This document shows, piece by piece, positions 1 to 8,620 of a stretch of 27,575 nucleotides of DNA (its first letter is position 1; each line of letters opens with the position of its first letter). Position numbers and translations under genes: made by a program. This DNA comes from Clostridium sp. CAG:1024 (lineage in GTDB: Bacteria > Bacillota > Clostridia > Christensenellales > CAG-138). Location of the stretch: assembly GCA_000432015.1 (NCBI GenBank), contig HF985515.1:1-27575 (forward strand), read 5' to 3'. The notes beneath the pieces were generated by a model, which saw only the letters and a list, made by a program, of their open reading frames with translations, was not told where the DNA came from and did not search any database.

Positions 1-1443
1 CAGCGAGAAGAATCCATCGAAGGGCAGCTCCGTGAATGTGCCGCCTTTGCCGAGAAAAATGGCATCACGGTATTGCGGCATTACATCGACCGCGCGTATT
101 CTGCAAAGACCGATAACCGCCCGGAGTTCCAGAGCATGATCAAGGACAGCGGCAAGCGGCTGTTTGACATAGTGATCGTCTGGAAGCTGGACAGGTTCGC
201 ACGAAACCGCTATGACAGCGCCCGGTACAAGGCCATGCTTAAAAAGAACGGCGTGAAGGTGGTATCCGCCACCGAGATTATTTCAGAGGGCGCGGAGGGC
301 ATCATTCTCGAATCCGTCCTTGAGGGCTATGCGGAATACTACTCCGCTGACCTCTCCGAAAAGGTCGTTCGCGGCATGACGGACAACGCCCTCAAGTGCA
401 AATTCAACGGCGGCATGATGCCTATAGGCTATGTGATCGACGCGGAACAGCACTTCCAGATTGACCCGCTGACCGCGCCGTTCGTGCTGGAAGCCTTCAA
501 GCGATATGACGGCGGAGAAACCATTTCCTCCATTATGAATTGGCTGAACGAGCAGGGGCTTACCAACACGCGGGGGCGGAAAATGACCTTCAACAGCGTG
601 GGGCATATACTCCACAACCGGCGCTATATCGGGGAGTTCCGATACCGCGATGTGATCGTGCCGGACGGCATCCCCGCCATCGTACCGCAAGACCTCTTTG
701 ACCGGGTGCAGGAGAAGCTGGCGAAGAACAAAAAGGCCCCGGCGCGTCACAAGGCCGAGGACGACTATCTGCTGACCACCAAGCTGTTCTGCGGCTACTG
801 CGGGGCGTATCTCTGCGGCGAGAGCGGCACAAGCCGCACGGGAAAGGTGCATCACTATTACAAGTGCGTTTCCGTCAAAAAGAAGCGCACCGAGTGCCAC
901 AAGGAGCCCGTCAGGAAAGAATGGATCGAGGATTTGGTGGTCGGTGAAACCATGAAAATGGTCATGGACGACAAAGCAATCGAGGCCATCGTATCTATGC
1001 TCATGGACTTGCAGGACAGGGACAATGTGAACGTGCCGCTGTATGAGCAGCAGCTCCGTGAAGCGGACACAGCCATCAGCAATCTGCTCAACGCCATTCA
1101 GCAGGGCATCCTGACGCGCTCCACAAAGGAGCGGCTGGAGGAGCTGGAAAACCGCCGCGACGAGCTTGAAAACAGGCTTGCCTGCGAAAAGCTGGCGAAG
1201 CCCAAGGTCAGCGCGGAGTTTATGACCTTCTGGCTCCACCGCTTCCGCAAGCTGGACGTGCGGCAACAGAGCCACCGCAAGATGCTCATCGACACCTTCA
1301 TCAATGCGATTTTCCTGTACGATGATAAAATGGTGATTACCTTCAACTACAAGGAGGGCACGAAAACCATCACCTTCGCGGAATTGCAGGAAGCTATCAG
1401 CAACAAAAACGGTTCGGATTTGGATTGCCTTGTTGCACCATGA
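1..1443 (+). CDS. Large serine recombinase, 5' end outside the window
   Basis: The reading frame is open from base 1, so the gene starts upstream; 480 residues are visible. It is the site-specific recombinase type that integrates and excises mobile elements through a serine-DNA intermediate. Visible parts, numbered from base 1: the end of the resolvase-type catalytic domain (VIVWKLDRFARNRYD at about 58-72, the arginine-containing region typical of the family), a Recombinase domain at about 140-235, a recombinase zinc ribbon with CGYC at about 266-269 and later Cys 293 and 304, then a coiled-coil arm at about 345-405 (LYEQQLREADTAISNLL region). The catalytic serine near the N-terminus lies before the window. 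An intrinsic terminator follows directly. The gene is more GC-rich than the cassette downstream. Whether the full gene is intact cannot be seen. Confidence 0.93.
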   Translation, partial: QREESIEGQLRECAAFAEKNGITVLRHYIDRAYSAKTDNRPEFQSMIKDSGKRLFDIVIVWKLDRFARNRYDSARYKAMLKKNGVKVVSATEIISEGAEGIILESVLEGYAEYYSADLSEKVVRGMTDNALKCKFNGGMMPIGYVIDAEQHFQIDPLTAPFVLEAFKRYDGGETISSIMNWLNEQGLTNTRGRKMTFNSVGHILHNRRYIGEFRYRDVIVPDGIPAIVPQDLFDRVQEKLAKNKKAPARHKAEDDYLLTTKLFCGYCGAYLCGESGTSRTGKVHHYYKCVSVKKKRTECHKEPVRKEWIEDLVVGETMKMVMDDKAIEAIVSMLMDLQDRDNVNVPLYEQQLREADTAISNLLNAIQQGILTRSTKERLEELENRRDELENRLACEKLAKPKVSAEFMTFWLHRFRKLDVRQQSHRKMLIDTFINAIFLYDDKMVITFNYKEGTKTITFAELQEAISNKNGSDLDCLVAP

Positions 1444-1463
1444 ATACCGACATTAGTTGGTGC

Positions 1464-1500
1464 AAGCAAGCTTATCCGAAAGGATAGGCTTGTTTGTTTT
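1464..1500 (+). terminator. Intrinsic terminator after the recombinase
   Basis: A 14-bp stem (1464-1477 with 1482-1495) has two G-T wobble pairs and a GAAA tetraloop, and is followed by a T-rich run to 1500. It lies 20 bases after the recombinase stop codon, so it most likely ends that transcript. Confidence 0.75.
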
Positions 1501-1585
1501 CATGCAAAAATGCGTCCTCCATACCTTTTGCCCTTTAGATTTGCAGGAATACACGAGAAGGCTCACAAATAGATTTTTGCTTCGC

Positions 1586-1978
1586 ACACATGATATGCCT
1601 TTGCTTGATACGAGCCAAGGTCGTGATTTAACAGGAACCCTAATATCAGACTTGGTTTTGCAGATATTAAGTTACGTTGCTCAAAAAGAAAGAGAGTTCA
1701 TTCGACAGAGGCAGGCCGAGGGAATCGCTGCAGCGCATGAAAAGGGGGTGGTTTTCGGGCGACCGCCCAAAGCAATTCCAGCAGGATATGAAGACTTGGT
1801 TATACGCTGGAAAGCCAATGACCCTTCAGCCCGTCAAGCGGCGGCGATTTTGGGTGTTTCACACGTTACATTTCTCAAATGGGCACGGGATGAAAAAAGT
1901 AAAATTAAGTACACCTTATTTGCTGTCAATTCCTTGAAGACATCGTCGATTTGTGATACATTAGAAGCGGCATTTTAG
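1586..1978 (+). pseudogene. Small serine resolvase/invertase, N-terminal part missing
   Basis: From about base 1586 the translation matches the second half of small serine recombinases: DMPLLDT, then DLTGT..SDLVLQILSYVAQ, EREFIRQRQAEGIAAA and FGRPPK, followed by a short helix-turn-helix (ARQAAAILGVSHVTFLKWA). The first ~100 residues with the catalytic serine are absent. The in-frame sequence before 1586 runs through the recombinase terminator and does not resemble the family. The last ~25 codons also look unrelated. The frame is open from 1457, so a fragment could be translated, but it could not be catalytic. The break lies just outside the end of the neighbouring recombinase gene, consistent with an insertion or deletion at that point. 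Confidence 0.75.
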
Positions 1979-2070
1979 CAACCATCGGCATAAGAAAGTT
2001 TCCTTTTTCTTGTGGAAAGCAATGTGTACTTTGGTAACCACAAAAACACGATGGAAAGGAATGATTAAAT

Positions 2071-2361
2071 TTGGATTCTGCAGGATGGGTTATTCTGCTC
2101 TTTATTTTTGGGTTCTTTGCCTTTGTTATTTATATTGTGCGAAAAGATAGTAGTACTGAGGACGATCCTCCAATGCCTTCGCCACCATCCCCAGCACAAA
2201 AACCTCCAGAACCAACTCCGCCCAAAGAGAAAGAACAGAAGTTTTTTTCAATTTATGAGTATACCCCGGTGCAGACTGTCAAAAGATGCGCCTACTGCGA
2301 CGGAGAAAATAAGACTGGTACGAAAGTCTGTTGTATATGCGGTAATGATATCGATAGTTGA
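2071..2361 (+). CDS. Small membrane protein with C-terminal zinc ribbon
   Basis: This 96-residue protein starts at TTG 2071, ten bases after the Shine-Dalgarno GGAAAGGA (2053-2060); the ATG at 2061 is in another frame. Residues 6-23 form one membrane segment. A proline-rich linker follows (about 33-53), and the C-terminus carries a Cys4 zinc ribbon (C73, C76, C87, C90; CAYC...CCIC). No enzymatic motif is visible. The hydrophobic N-terminus would anchor the protein, probably with the zinc ribbon in the cytoplasm (inference). It is the first gene of an AT-rich cassette, with the next start 14 bases after its stop. The specific function is unknown. Zinc ribbons of this kind usually serve in protein or nucleic-acid contacts. 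Confidence 0.72.
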   Translation: MDSAGWVILLFIFGFFAFVIYIVRKDSSTEDDPPMPSPPSPAQKPPEPTPPKEKEQKFFSIYEYTPVQTVKRCAYCDGENKTGTKVCCICGNDIDS

Positions 2362-2375
2362 TTGGAGGAAATAAT

Positions 2376-2777
2376 ATGTTTTGCAAATGGTGTGGAAATA
2401 GCATTCAGTTAACGGATAAAAATTGCCCGACCTGTGGCCGAGAAACTCCACCTATGTCTGATTGCGGCGGAATCTATAATCTGAAACATTCAAACAGTGG
2501 TCCTGTAGCACCTACTACAGAGAAAGTAATTGTTAAGGAAGTTCCCCACTGTGCAGCCGTGGAGAAGATGGATATCAAATATGTTAAGGAACGCAAGGCA
2601 GCTAAAAAACATCATGCAATCACAATGTCCTGTTTTTTTGTGGTATTGCTTACAATCGTCTGTTCTACACTTTTGCTTCTAAGAGCAAACATGCAATTGG
2701 GTGAACTTAAAGAGAAAATTGATAATATCCAAATTGAGATACCTAAAGCGATTGCAAATGCAGCAGCGGAGGGATGA
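2376..2777 (+). CDS. N-terminal zinc ribbon, single-membrane-segment protein
   Basis: The start is ATG 2376, preceded by GGAGGA at the right distance; an in-frame TTG at 2358 lacks a site. The 133-residue product opens with a Cys4 zinc ribbon (FCKWCG, C3/C6, and CPTCG, C17/C20). A polar linker, a basic stretch (KERKAAKKHH) and a membrane segment (about 82-102) follow, and it ends in a short amphipathic, coiled-coil-like tail (LGELKEKIDNIQIEIPKAI). The topology predicted is cytoplasmic zinc ribbon and outside tail. The next gene begins at or within the stop codon, so the two are probably translationally coupled. The architecture matches the widespread 'zinc ribbon domain-containing' membrane proteins of Firmicutes, whose role is not known. 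Confidence 0.82.
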   Translation: MFCKWCGNSIQLTDKNCPTCGRETPPMSDCGGIYNLKHSNSGPVAPTTEKVIVKEVPHCAAVEKMDIKYVKERKAAKKHHAITMSCFFVVLLTIVCSTLLLLRANMQLGELKEKIDNIQIEIPKAIANAAAEG

Positions 2778-2779
2778 TT

Positions 2780-5080
2780 ATGGCAAAACGAGTTTTATCA
2801 ACAGTCCTTCTAATTGCATATATCCTGTCATTCTCGATAATGCCTGTTCGTGCACTAGAAGCTAACTACCAGACTGCGGAAATTATTGTGGATAGCTTTG
2901 GAAATAAGTATACCGAAAAAGTACTGATCAATGATAATCATACACTTTTTGCCCCAATAAGCTGGTTTACAAGATATGGCTTGATGGCATACATGGAAGA
3001 ATCCAACCGATATGTGTTTTATTATGCTGGTGAGGAAACTGTTAAGCCGTTCACCAAGCGGATCTATATCGATAAGAATGGCCGAGAAGTGAACTGTGGC
3101 TGTTATATTACGGAAGCAAAATTTCAATCATATATAACACATAAATTCACTCAGTCTATCGTTAGTGAAGACACATTGTACCTACCGTTGGCAGAAATGC
3201 TGCCCCTGTTCAATGCACAAATAGAAATCACAGATGACGGCATTTTACATATTAATGCGAATGCGGTATCAGCGTTCAGCGCATTATATGGCTTGAATCT
3301 ACAGGAACTGGCATTTGACGCATATCGCGATGTTGTAGGCCATGAGTTTATGACTGCGTTAGGTATGCTCATTGATACAATTCTAGGGTTGCGTATTGAT
3401 CGCTTGGATGGCCTTTTTAACACAGGAGAATACAACGACTATAGAGAACTATTCAAAGCGTATTTGGTAGATGATGCAGTGTTTCTTTCTGCCTATGATG
3501 AAGATCAAACGCCGACAGAGCAGTTTATGGAAACAAAAAGAAATAACCTGAAAGAAATAGATGGGCTTCTGAGCAACGCCAAAATCGGGCCCGACTTTTT
3601 GGGGTATATATTGGATTCTGAATTGTATCCAGGGTTCCATGATTTTAAGGATTTCTACTCTGGAATGAGCGATACTGCAGAGGGAATATACAAAATTGCT
3701 GACTATAGCAATACCTACATGAATCAAGTGGATGATCACTTGAATATGCTGGAAGCTGTATACAGTGCCGAATTTTTTGGAGAGGCAAATCCTGCATACA
3801 AGGCTGCGGTACAGATTACATCTACCTATGGATCAGATAGTGCCAAGCAGCGAAAGGAAATTGTCCACTCCGCGCTGCATGACTTTATCGTTAGCGAGTT
3901 CGGTGGGACTGCTGTAAAGGAATTTGGTCTAACACCATACAAAATTGCATTCAAGGCTGTGAAACTGGCCCTTCCGGAAGCCGTGGAAGAAGTAGGGAAA
4001 GCCGCACAGTTGGGATACATGGACGATGTGGTGAACCATGCTTGCAGAGTGTTCGATAAGCGTACACAGGACATGCAGTTTGATACAGAATCCTTGGATG
4101 AATTAAGATTGACGGTTATGCTGGCACTGGTGGCATCCCGACACGCATACAACACATTCTGGGAAGATCACGAGAAAATTGAAAAGATTAGTGACGTTCT
4201 CATGGGCCTTTATCTGGCAGCAGAAAGTGTGGATTGTGAATCTGTAGATTACTATTCTGCCATGCTTTCTGAATTGAACAGAAGGGTATCAATGTTGGAT
4301 GTGAAGGTTACTGGTACCATTGATGCACCTGATACGAAAGATATTTTCGATGAAACCTATTGGCATATGAGCTTCGGTCAATCCCTTGGCTATAACTATG
4401 TTGCTAAATTCAGCGCCGATGGAACCTTTGTTGCACGAGGGATGGGGTCAGGTGCATACGAAGATGGCACCTATACATATACCAACGGGAAACTGGTGAT
4501 CGTCTTTGATATTGATGGTTTTGGATATCCGTCAACCATTGAATATAGCGGAAATAAAGATGGCTTTACTTCACTTGATAAATACCCAATGCAGGTAGGT
4601 GAAGATTTTTATTGGATTTCACCAGATGATGGCATGTCATCGTATTTTAATGAAGGACTTTCGTGCGGGACACAAAATGGATGCATTGTTTCGCTTGATA
4701 ACGCAAGCGTCACTTCATATTTCTCGGATCAAAATGTAAGTTTTTCACTTGACAGTGGCAAACGGGTTGAATGCTCAATTATTAAGTTGCATCAGTCTGT
4801 TCGTAATTGCACATCAATTGCTGTTAATCTTGAGATCACAGAATTACGAGCCGGAAATGTTCAGGGAGAATGGGGTTTCTATGTACGTGATCTAAATGGA
4901 ACATGGCATTTGGCAGATACGTTTGAGTTGAACGGTAATTCAACCAGAGCGGTGATTGTTTTTGATGAGCCGATGGATTTTGATGCATGGGCATGTCCAT
5001 GCCATGTGTTGGGTAATTATTGGGACTTCAATTTCTCTGTTTGGCTGGAAGATGCAAATGTTTTTCAGTCTGATGAATAA
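2780..5080 (+). CDS. Large secreted protein, copper-amine-oxidase-like N-domain and lipocalin-like C-part
   Basis: ATG 2780 was chosen over ATG 2774 because GGAGGG then sits six bases upstream rather than touching the start. The 766-residue product has a clear signal peptide (MAKR, hydrophobic core, VRA about residue 25). Residues ~45-130 resemble the copper-amine-oxidase N-terminal-like domain that occurs as a wall or surface module in Firmicutes (LFAPISWFTRYG ... LYLPLAEMLPLFNAQIEI), without any oxidase domain. A long helical middle (about 140-510) has no recognisable motif. Residues ~520-610 read like a lipocalin-type beta barrel (TYWHMSF, then ADGTFVARG, GTYTYTNGKLVIVF), and the C-terminus is another beta-rich stretch. 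There is no LPXTG anchor. I cannot assign a function; an envelope role with the co-transcribed zinc-ribbon proteins is inference. Confidence 0.78.
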   Translation: MAKRVLSTVLLIAYILSFSIMPVRALEANYQTAEIIVDSFGNKYTEKVLINDNHTLFAPISWFTRYGLMAYMEESNRYVFYYAGEETVKPFTKRIYIDKNGREVNCGCYITEAKFQSYITHKFTQSIVSEDTLYLPLAEMLPLFNAQIEITDDGILHINANAVSAFSALYGLNLQELAFDAYRDVVGHEFMTALGMLIDTILGLRIDRLDGLFNTGEYNDYRELFKAYLVDDAVFLSAYDEDQTPTEQFMETKRNNLKEIDGLLSNAKIGPDFLGYILDSELYPGFHDFKDFYSGMSDTAEGIYKIADYSNTYMNQVDDHLNMLEAVYSAEFFGEANPAYKAAVQITSTYGSDSAKQRKEIVHSALHDFIVSEFGGTAVKEFGLTPYKIAFKAVKLALPEAVEEVGKAAQLGYMDDVVNHACRVFDKRTQDMQFDTESLDELRLTVMLALVASRHAYNTFWEDHEKIEKISDVLMGLYLAAESVDCESVDYYSAMLSELNRRVSMLDVKVTGTIDAPDTKDIFDETYWHMSFGQSLGYNYVAKFSADGTFVARGMGSGAYEDGTYTYTNGKLVIVFDIDGFGYPSTIEYSGNKDGFTSLDKYPMQVGEDFYWISPDDGMSSYFNEGLSCGTQNGCIVSLDNASVTSYFSDQNVSFSLDSGKRVECSIIKLHQSVRNCTSIAVNLEITELRAGNVQGEWGFYVRDLNGTWHLADTFELNGNSTRAVIVFDEPMDFDAWACPCHVLGNYWDFNFSVWLEDANVFQSDE

Positions 5081-5125
5081 CTGCTTGTAAGATAAGACAA
5101 TGCTGAAGGAAAGGTGGAAGTAGAT

Positions 5126-6287
5126 GTGGTTTGCCCAAAATGTAAAGCAACAGTTCCTGGCGATAGCGCATTCTGCCAAGTTTGCGGCAGTGATGTGAGA
5201 GCCACGGCGACTATCGGTCATGGAACACTGAGGAATGATCCGTTCTCAACTTTAGGAGATTTAGATCAAGACACGAATGCCAATAGTGATTCTTGTAATT
5301 GGGATCGCTTCCGCTATTCCAAAAAAAATTTCCGGCGCAATATCATCCCCTTCGTCAAATGAGAGTTGGCCTGATGCTGGCTATTCTTCAAATAACAACA
5401 GTCAGAATCAAGAAACAGCAGCACATAATAATCGACTTAGTTCTTCTTGCGACTATGTACTCTGCGCAGGATATGACAAATCTGGAAATGAATATGAGCT
5501 CGTTGCAAACCAAACCGAGTCGTCACGTGGTTTTGAAATAACAGTTGGTGTTATAAAAAACAACTCATGGCTGTACCCGCTCTCTTCTGATTTCCCATTT
5601 TTAGGAGATGATGGACTGTTTCATGTGTCAGTATCTGTATCATTTATTGGCGATGATGCTGATTCTGGTACATCCCTGCTACATCCTAATAGGGTTATTG
5701 ACAAGTTGTATTTTATCGATTCTGGAGCTTTCTTGCTGGAATGCTATAGAGAAAGCCAAGAACTGTTTGGCCGTTCAGAATCGTATTATCTTCTGTTCAG
5801 CTGCGATACCTTAACTAGCATTAGAATTGATCGTTCTAAAACCAATGTGCTCTTTCGTTATAGTGAGCCGACATTTCTTTCTGGGCAAGTTGAATCTTAC
5901 GGGAAAATCTATACAGATAATGGAAGAATAATCCTGTATGAAGAGACATCAGGTACATCCTCTGGATGGACAGAAGATCAAGTTTTTAGCTGGGACATTT
6001 TAGATACTCGAACACTTATCGCGGCAACAATTGCTTCTAACATAAAGGGCGTGCGCCCAAGAAGTGTTTTAGCAGAAGGGGTGTTCTTCTGCACAGATGG
6101 ACAGTTTTACAACACAAATGCACAGCCAACAATTGATTTAACAGATTATGGCATTGATATTGGGGACTCTGGAGACATTTTCTTTGATGGCGGAACCTGT
6201 ACATTCGAAGTTGAAAACAGCCTTGGAACGAGATTTCTAATTACAGTTGACTCTTCTGGCGCGCTTATCAGTGAGCAACCAGCATAA
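5126..6287 (+). pseudogene. Zinc-ribbon membrane protein split by a frameshift
   Basis: The first part starts at GTG 5126 (AAGGTGG eight bases before it) with a Cys4 zinc ribbon (VCPKCK ... FCQVCG). It stays open to 5362. The second part is open in the +1 frame, from just after a stop at 5262-5264 to 6287. It begins with a hydrophobic segment (MPIVILVIGIASAIP from 5277) and continues as a ~300-residue beta-rich extracytoplasmic domain with no family I recognise. Zinc ribbon, membrane segment, then outside domain is the architecture of the neighbouring and chromosomal relatives, so one original gene with a one-base shift is the simplest reading. Joining at about 5265-5280 would keep the membrane segment; joining at the A8 run (5321-5328) would lose it. 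There is no good ribosome site before 5277. Two separate genes remain possible. Confidence 0.6.
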
Positions 6288-6349
6288 TAGCTAAAAGAAA
6301 AAACTCATAGAAAAAACAAACATAATTGGGAGGATGTAATAAAATAAAA

Positions 6350-6534
6350 TTGGAAACAACTACAGCTTGAAGTACAACGTGGATATCGCGATGTGTATTG
6401 ACGCAGCTGTAAAGCTTCAAGCTACCGTCATAAGAGAGAAAGTCGGTACAGACGATAAAACTGAAAAGCCTGTCTTAAATTCGGAAAATACACATAGGGC
6501 TAAAGGATTTAAGAAACCAACCGATTTAGACTAA
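6350..6534 (+). pseudogene. Possible remnant of a von Willebrand A domain protein
   Basis: After GGGAGG (6328-6333) a TTG at 6350 opens a frame that stops at once (TGA 6368-6370). The overlapping frame from TTG 6367 reads KYNVDIAMCIDA, like the first strand and start of the metal site (DxSxS region) of bacterial vWA proteins of the TerY type. The serine motif and the rest are missing: the frame continues with unrelated residues and stops at 6534. This looks like a vWA gene cut by an internal deletion plus a frameshift. The match is short, so a chance resemblance cannot be excluded. Confidence 0.3.
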
Positions 6535-7322
6535 ATTATTCAGATGAGGGATAACGATGGGAATTGATCCAATTAGAGCGGATAGCAAGCTGAAAATCAT
6601 CATCGAATTTTTTGTGCTTCATCTTTACGCCGACGGCACAATGACCGAAAACCGCCGCTTTGATACATCTGCGAGCAAAAATGTCTTGTACACGCATGTC
6701 TTTCTCGATTTGTTCAAGCGCAAAATCATTCATATATGCAAACACGCAATTCTTGAATATAGATAGATAACTGAGAAAATAGTCTTGGTCTATTCATCGT
6801 CTTTATTCATCGACCTAACCACGACTTCGATGAATACGAGGACTCCAACGTTTCGTGCATATTCTGCTTACAGCTTCTCGACTGTCCGTTCCTTTGAATA
6901 GTCCCGTGCAGAAGCAAACGAAAACGCCGATTTCATGCAGCCCTGTGCTATTTGCGCAAGACTACGGGAGAAGGAAATCATCGTGTTCCCCCAATATCGC
7001 ATTCGTTCTTACTATCAAATGGTTCGGTGCAATGGAGATTTGGCGCAGAGACAGAGTATCCGGATGTATCCTTGCTCGTACCATATAAATCCTTCCTTTC
7101 CTCCATAAACAACATTTGTGCAGATCGGGACGCGTATTAAACCGTAGCATGTTTGCTGCAACGAAAACGGATTGCTTGACTGCGCGCACAAAGGGGAGAG
7201 CAGCAGTCATGGCGCGCCCAGAAAGACAATGTCATGCCTGGATATTGCCGCGCACCGTGCCTTCATGAGGGGGGGGGAGCGCCTGCGTACTGCGGATCAC
7301 TCCGTGTGTACCATAAATAACA
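6535..7322. other. Intergenic stretch without a supportable gene
   Basis: About 800 bases between the zinc-ribbon cassette and thiI. Short open frames occur on both strands (for example 6557-6766 plus and 6952-7140 plus), but none has a convincing ribosome site or family match. The frame from 6557 contains LHLYADGTM, which could be a further scrap of a vWA gene; this is speculative. A run of nine G lies at 7269-7277. Composition changes from AT-rich at the left to GC-rich at the right, so a junction between acquired and resident DNA probably lies here. Confidence 0.5.
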
Positions 7323-7342
7323 GACCGTTCATATGAACGGTC
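7323..7342 (-). terminator. Perfect palindromic hairpin downstream of thiI
   Basis: The 20-base perfect palindrome GACCGTTCATATGAACGGTC lies 70 bases beyond the thiI stop codon. Read on the minus strand it is followed by a T-rich stretch (TGTTATTTAT), fitting termination of the desulfurase-thiI transcript. On the plus strand CGTTTT follows, so it could work weakly in both directions. Confidence 0.55.
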
Positions 7343-7411
7343 CGTTTTGGTAAGCACATGTGTTAATCCTGACTCGACTGTTCACCGATGACAAGGACTT
7401 TGAAGAGACGT

Positions 7412-8610
7412 TCAATCCGCTTTGACGTCAACGATCTCGGTCTCAGCGATCGCCTTATCGATCATGGGCGCAAAGTCTACGAGCGCTTCGCTTTCGCGGA
7501 GTTTATCGACCTTGGGCTTCGTGACCGGGTGCTGCGGAACAAATACCGTGCAGCAATCCTCGTAGGGAAGGATGGAGGTTTCAAAGGTCCCGATCGCCTT
7601 TGCACGATCGATGATTTCCTCCTTGTCGAATCCGATGAGCGGACGGAACACAGGCATGGTAACGGCGTCGTTCGTCACCGTGAGAGATTCGATGGTCTGG
7701 CTTGCGACCTGACCGATGGCTTCGCCGGTGATGAGCGCCTGGGAGCCGTCTGCGATTGCGACGCGTTCCGCGATCTTCATCATCAGTCTGCGCATCAGCA
7801 CGGTCGTCTCAGAGGACGGGCATTGGTCGTAGATTGCAAGCTGGATCTCCGTGAAGGGAACGAGGTACAGACGTATCGGGCCGGCATACCGGGAAACGAT
7901 GCGGGCAAGCTCGACAACCTTGTCGCGTGCGCGCTCGCTTGTATACGGATAGCTGTAAAAATGCACCGCGCTGATCGCGACACCGCGTTTTGCGATCATA
8001 TGACCGGCGACCGGGCTGTCAATGCCGCCGGAGATGAGCAGCATGGCCTTACCGTTCGTGCCGACAGGCATACCGCCCGCACCGGGGATCTCGCGCACAT
8101 AGACGAACGCGCGTTCCTGGCGTATCTCAACGCCGACATGGATCTCCGGCTTGCGGACATCAACGCGCAGAGTGGGGAACCGCGTCAGCAGCGTATGCCC
8201 GAGTTCCTTGCAGATGTCCTCGGAACGCATGGGGAACTGCTTGTCCGCACGCCGGGAGAACACCTTGAAGGTGTGGGACGCGTCAGGATCATCCGCGAGC
8301 GTTTCCCGCATGAGCCGGGTCGCGGCTTCCTCGACCGCACTCCAGTCCTTTTCCGTTGCATACGTCGGGCTGATGGAATGAATGCCGAACACGCGCGATA
8401 GACGATCTGCCGCTTCCAACAGCTTGTCCTGCGCGATGCCGTAGACAAAGATGCGCCCCTGCTCGTGGACGACTTTGACCGGGGCCGGCGCAAGCGCACG
8501 GCGAATGGCGTTCATGAGCGCGCGCTCAAAGAGAGCGCGCGCTCAAAGAAGTGGCGGTTGAGCCCCTTCAGATGGATCTCTGCATAGCGAACCAGTAATA
8601 CTGCTTCCAT
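7412..8610 (-). pseudogene. thiI: tRNA 4-thiouridine sulfurtransferase ThiI, broken near its start by a 17-bp duplication
   Basis: ThiI adenylates U8 of tRNA and receives persulfide sulfur from a cysteine desulfurase to make 4-thiouridine; in some bacteria it also feeds thiamine synthesis. From ATG 8610 the frame reads MEAVLLVRYAEIHLKGLNRH then FFERAL, exactly the expected ThiI start. A second copy of 17 bases (8516-8532) then shifts the frame to a TGA at 8512-8514. The remaining 367 codons (from 8515) are intact: THUMP domain (~50-145), PP-loop SGGIDSP (162-168) and ILPYEDCC (C321/C322) near the expected active cysteine. There is no rhodanese domain, as in Bacillus-type ThiI. Removing one copy gives 393 residues, the normal size. 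The premature TGA overlaps an ATG (ATGA), so re-initiation could yield a protein lacking the first 26 residues. The upstream desulfurase stop overlaps the ribosome site. Confidence 0.9.
8516..8549. repeat. thiI: Perfect 17-bp tandem duplication inside thiI
   Basis: GAGCGCGCGCTCAAAGA occurs twice without a gap or mismatch (8516-8532 and 8533-8549). The unit is not a multiple of three and causes the thiI frameshift. The unit itself contains the palindrome GAGCGCGCGCTC, which favours replication slippage. Confidence 0.97.
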
Positions 8611-8620
8611 AGAGTTCTTG

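Noticed and set aside
283..1275. Long minus-strand open frame opposite the recombinase
   Set aside because: Antisense shadow of a GC-rich gene with clear recombinase domains; no family match.
6536..6745. 69-codon minus-strand frame
   Set aside because: No ribosome site or family match, and the plus strand offers an equally good alternative reading; neither can be preferred.
7388..8401. Long plus-strand open frame opposite thiI
   Set aside because: It mirrors the minus-strand thiI codons, has an arginine-rich composition with no family resemblance and no ribosome site.
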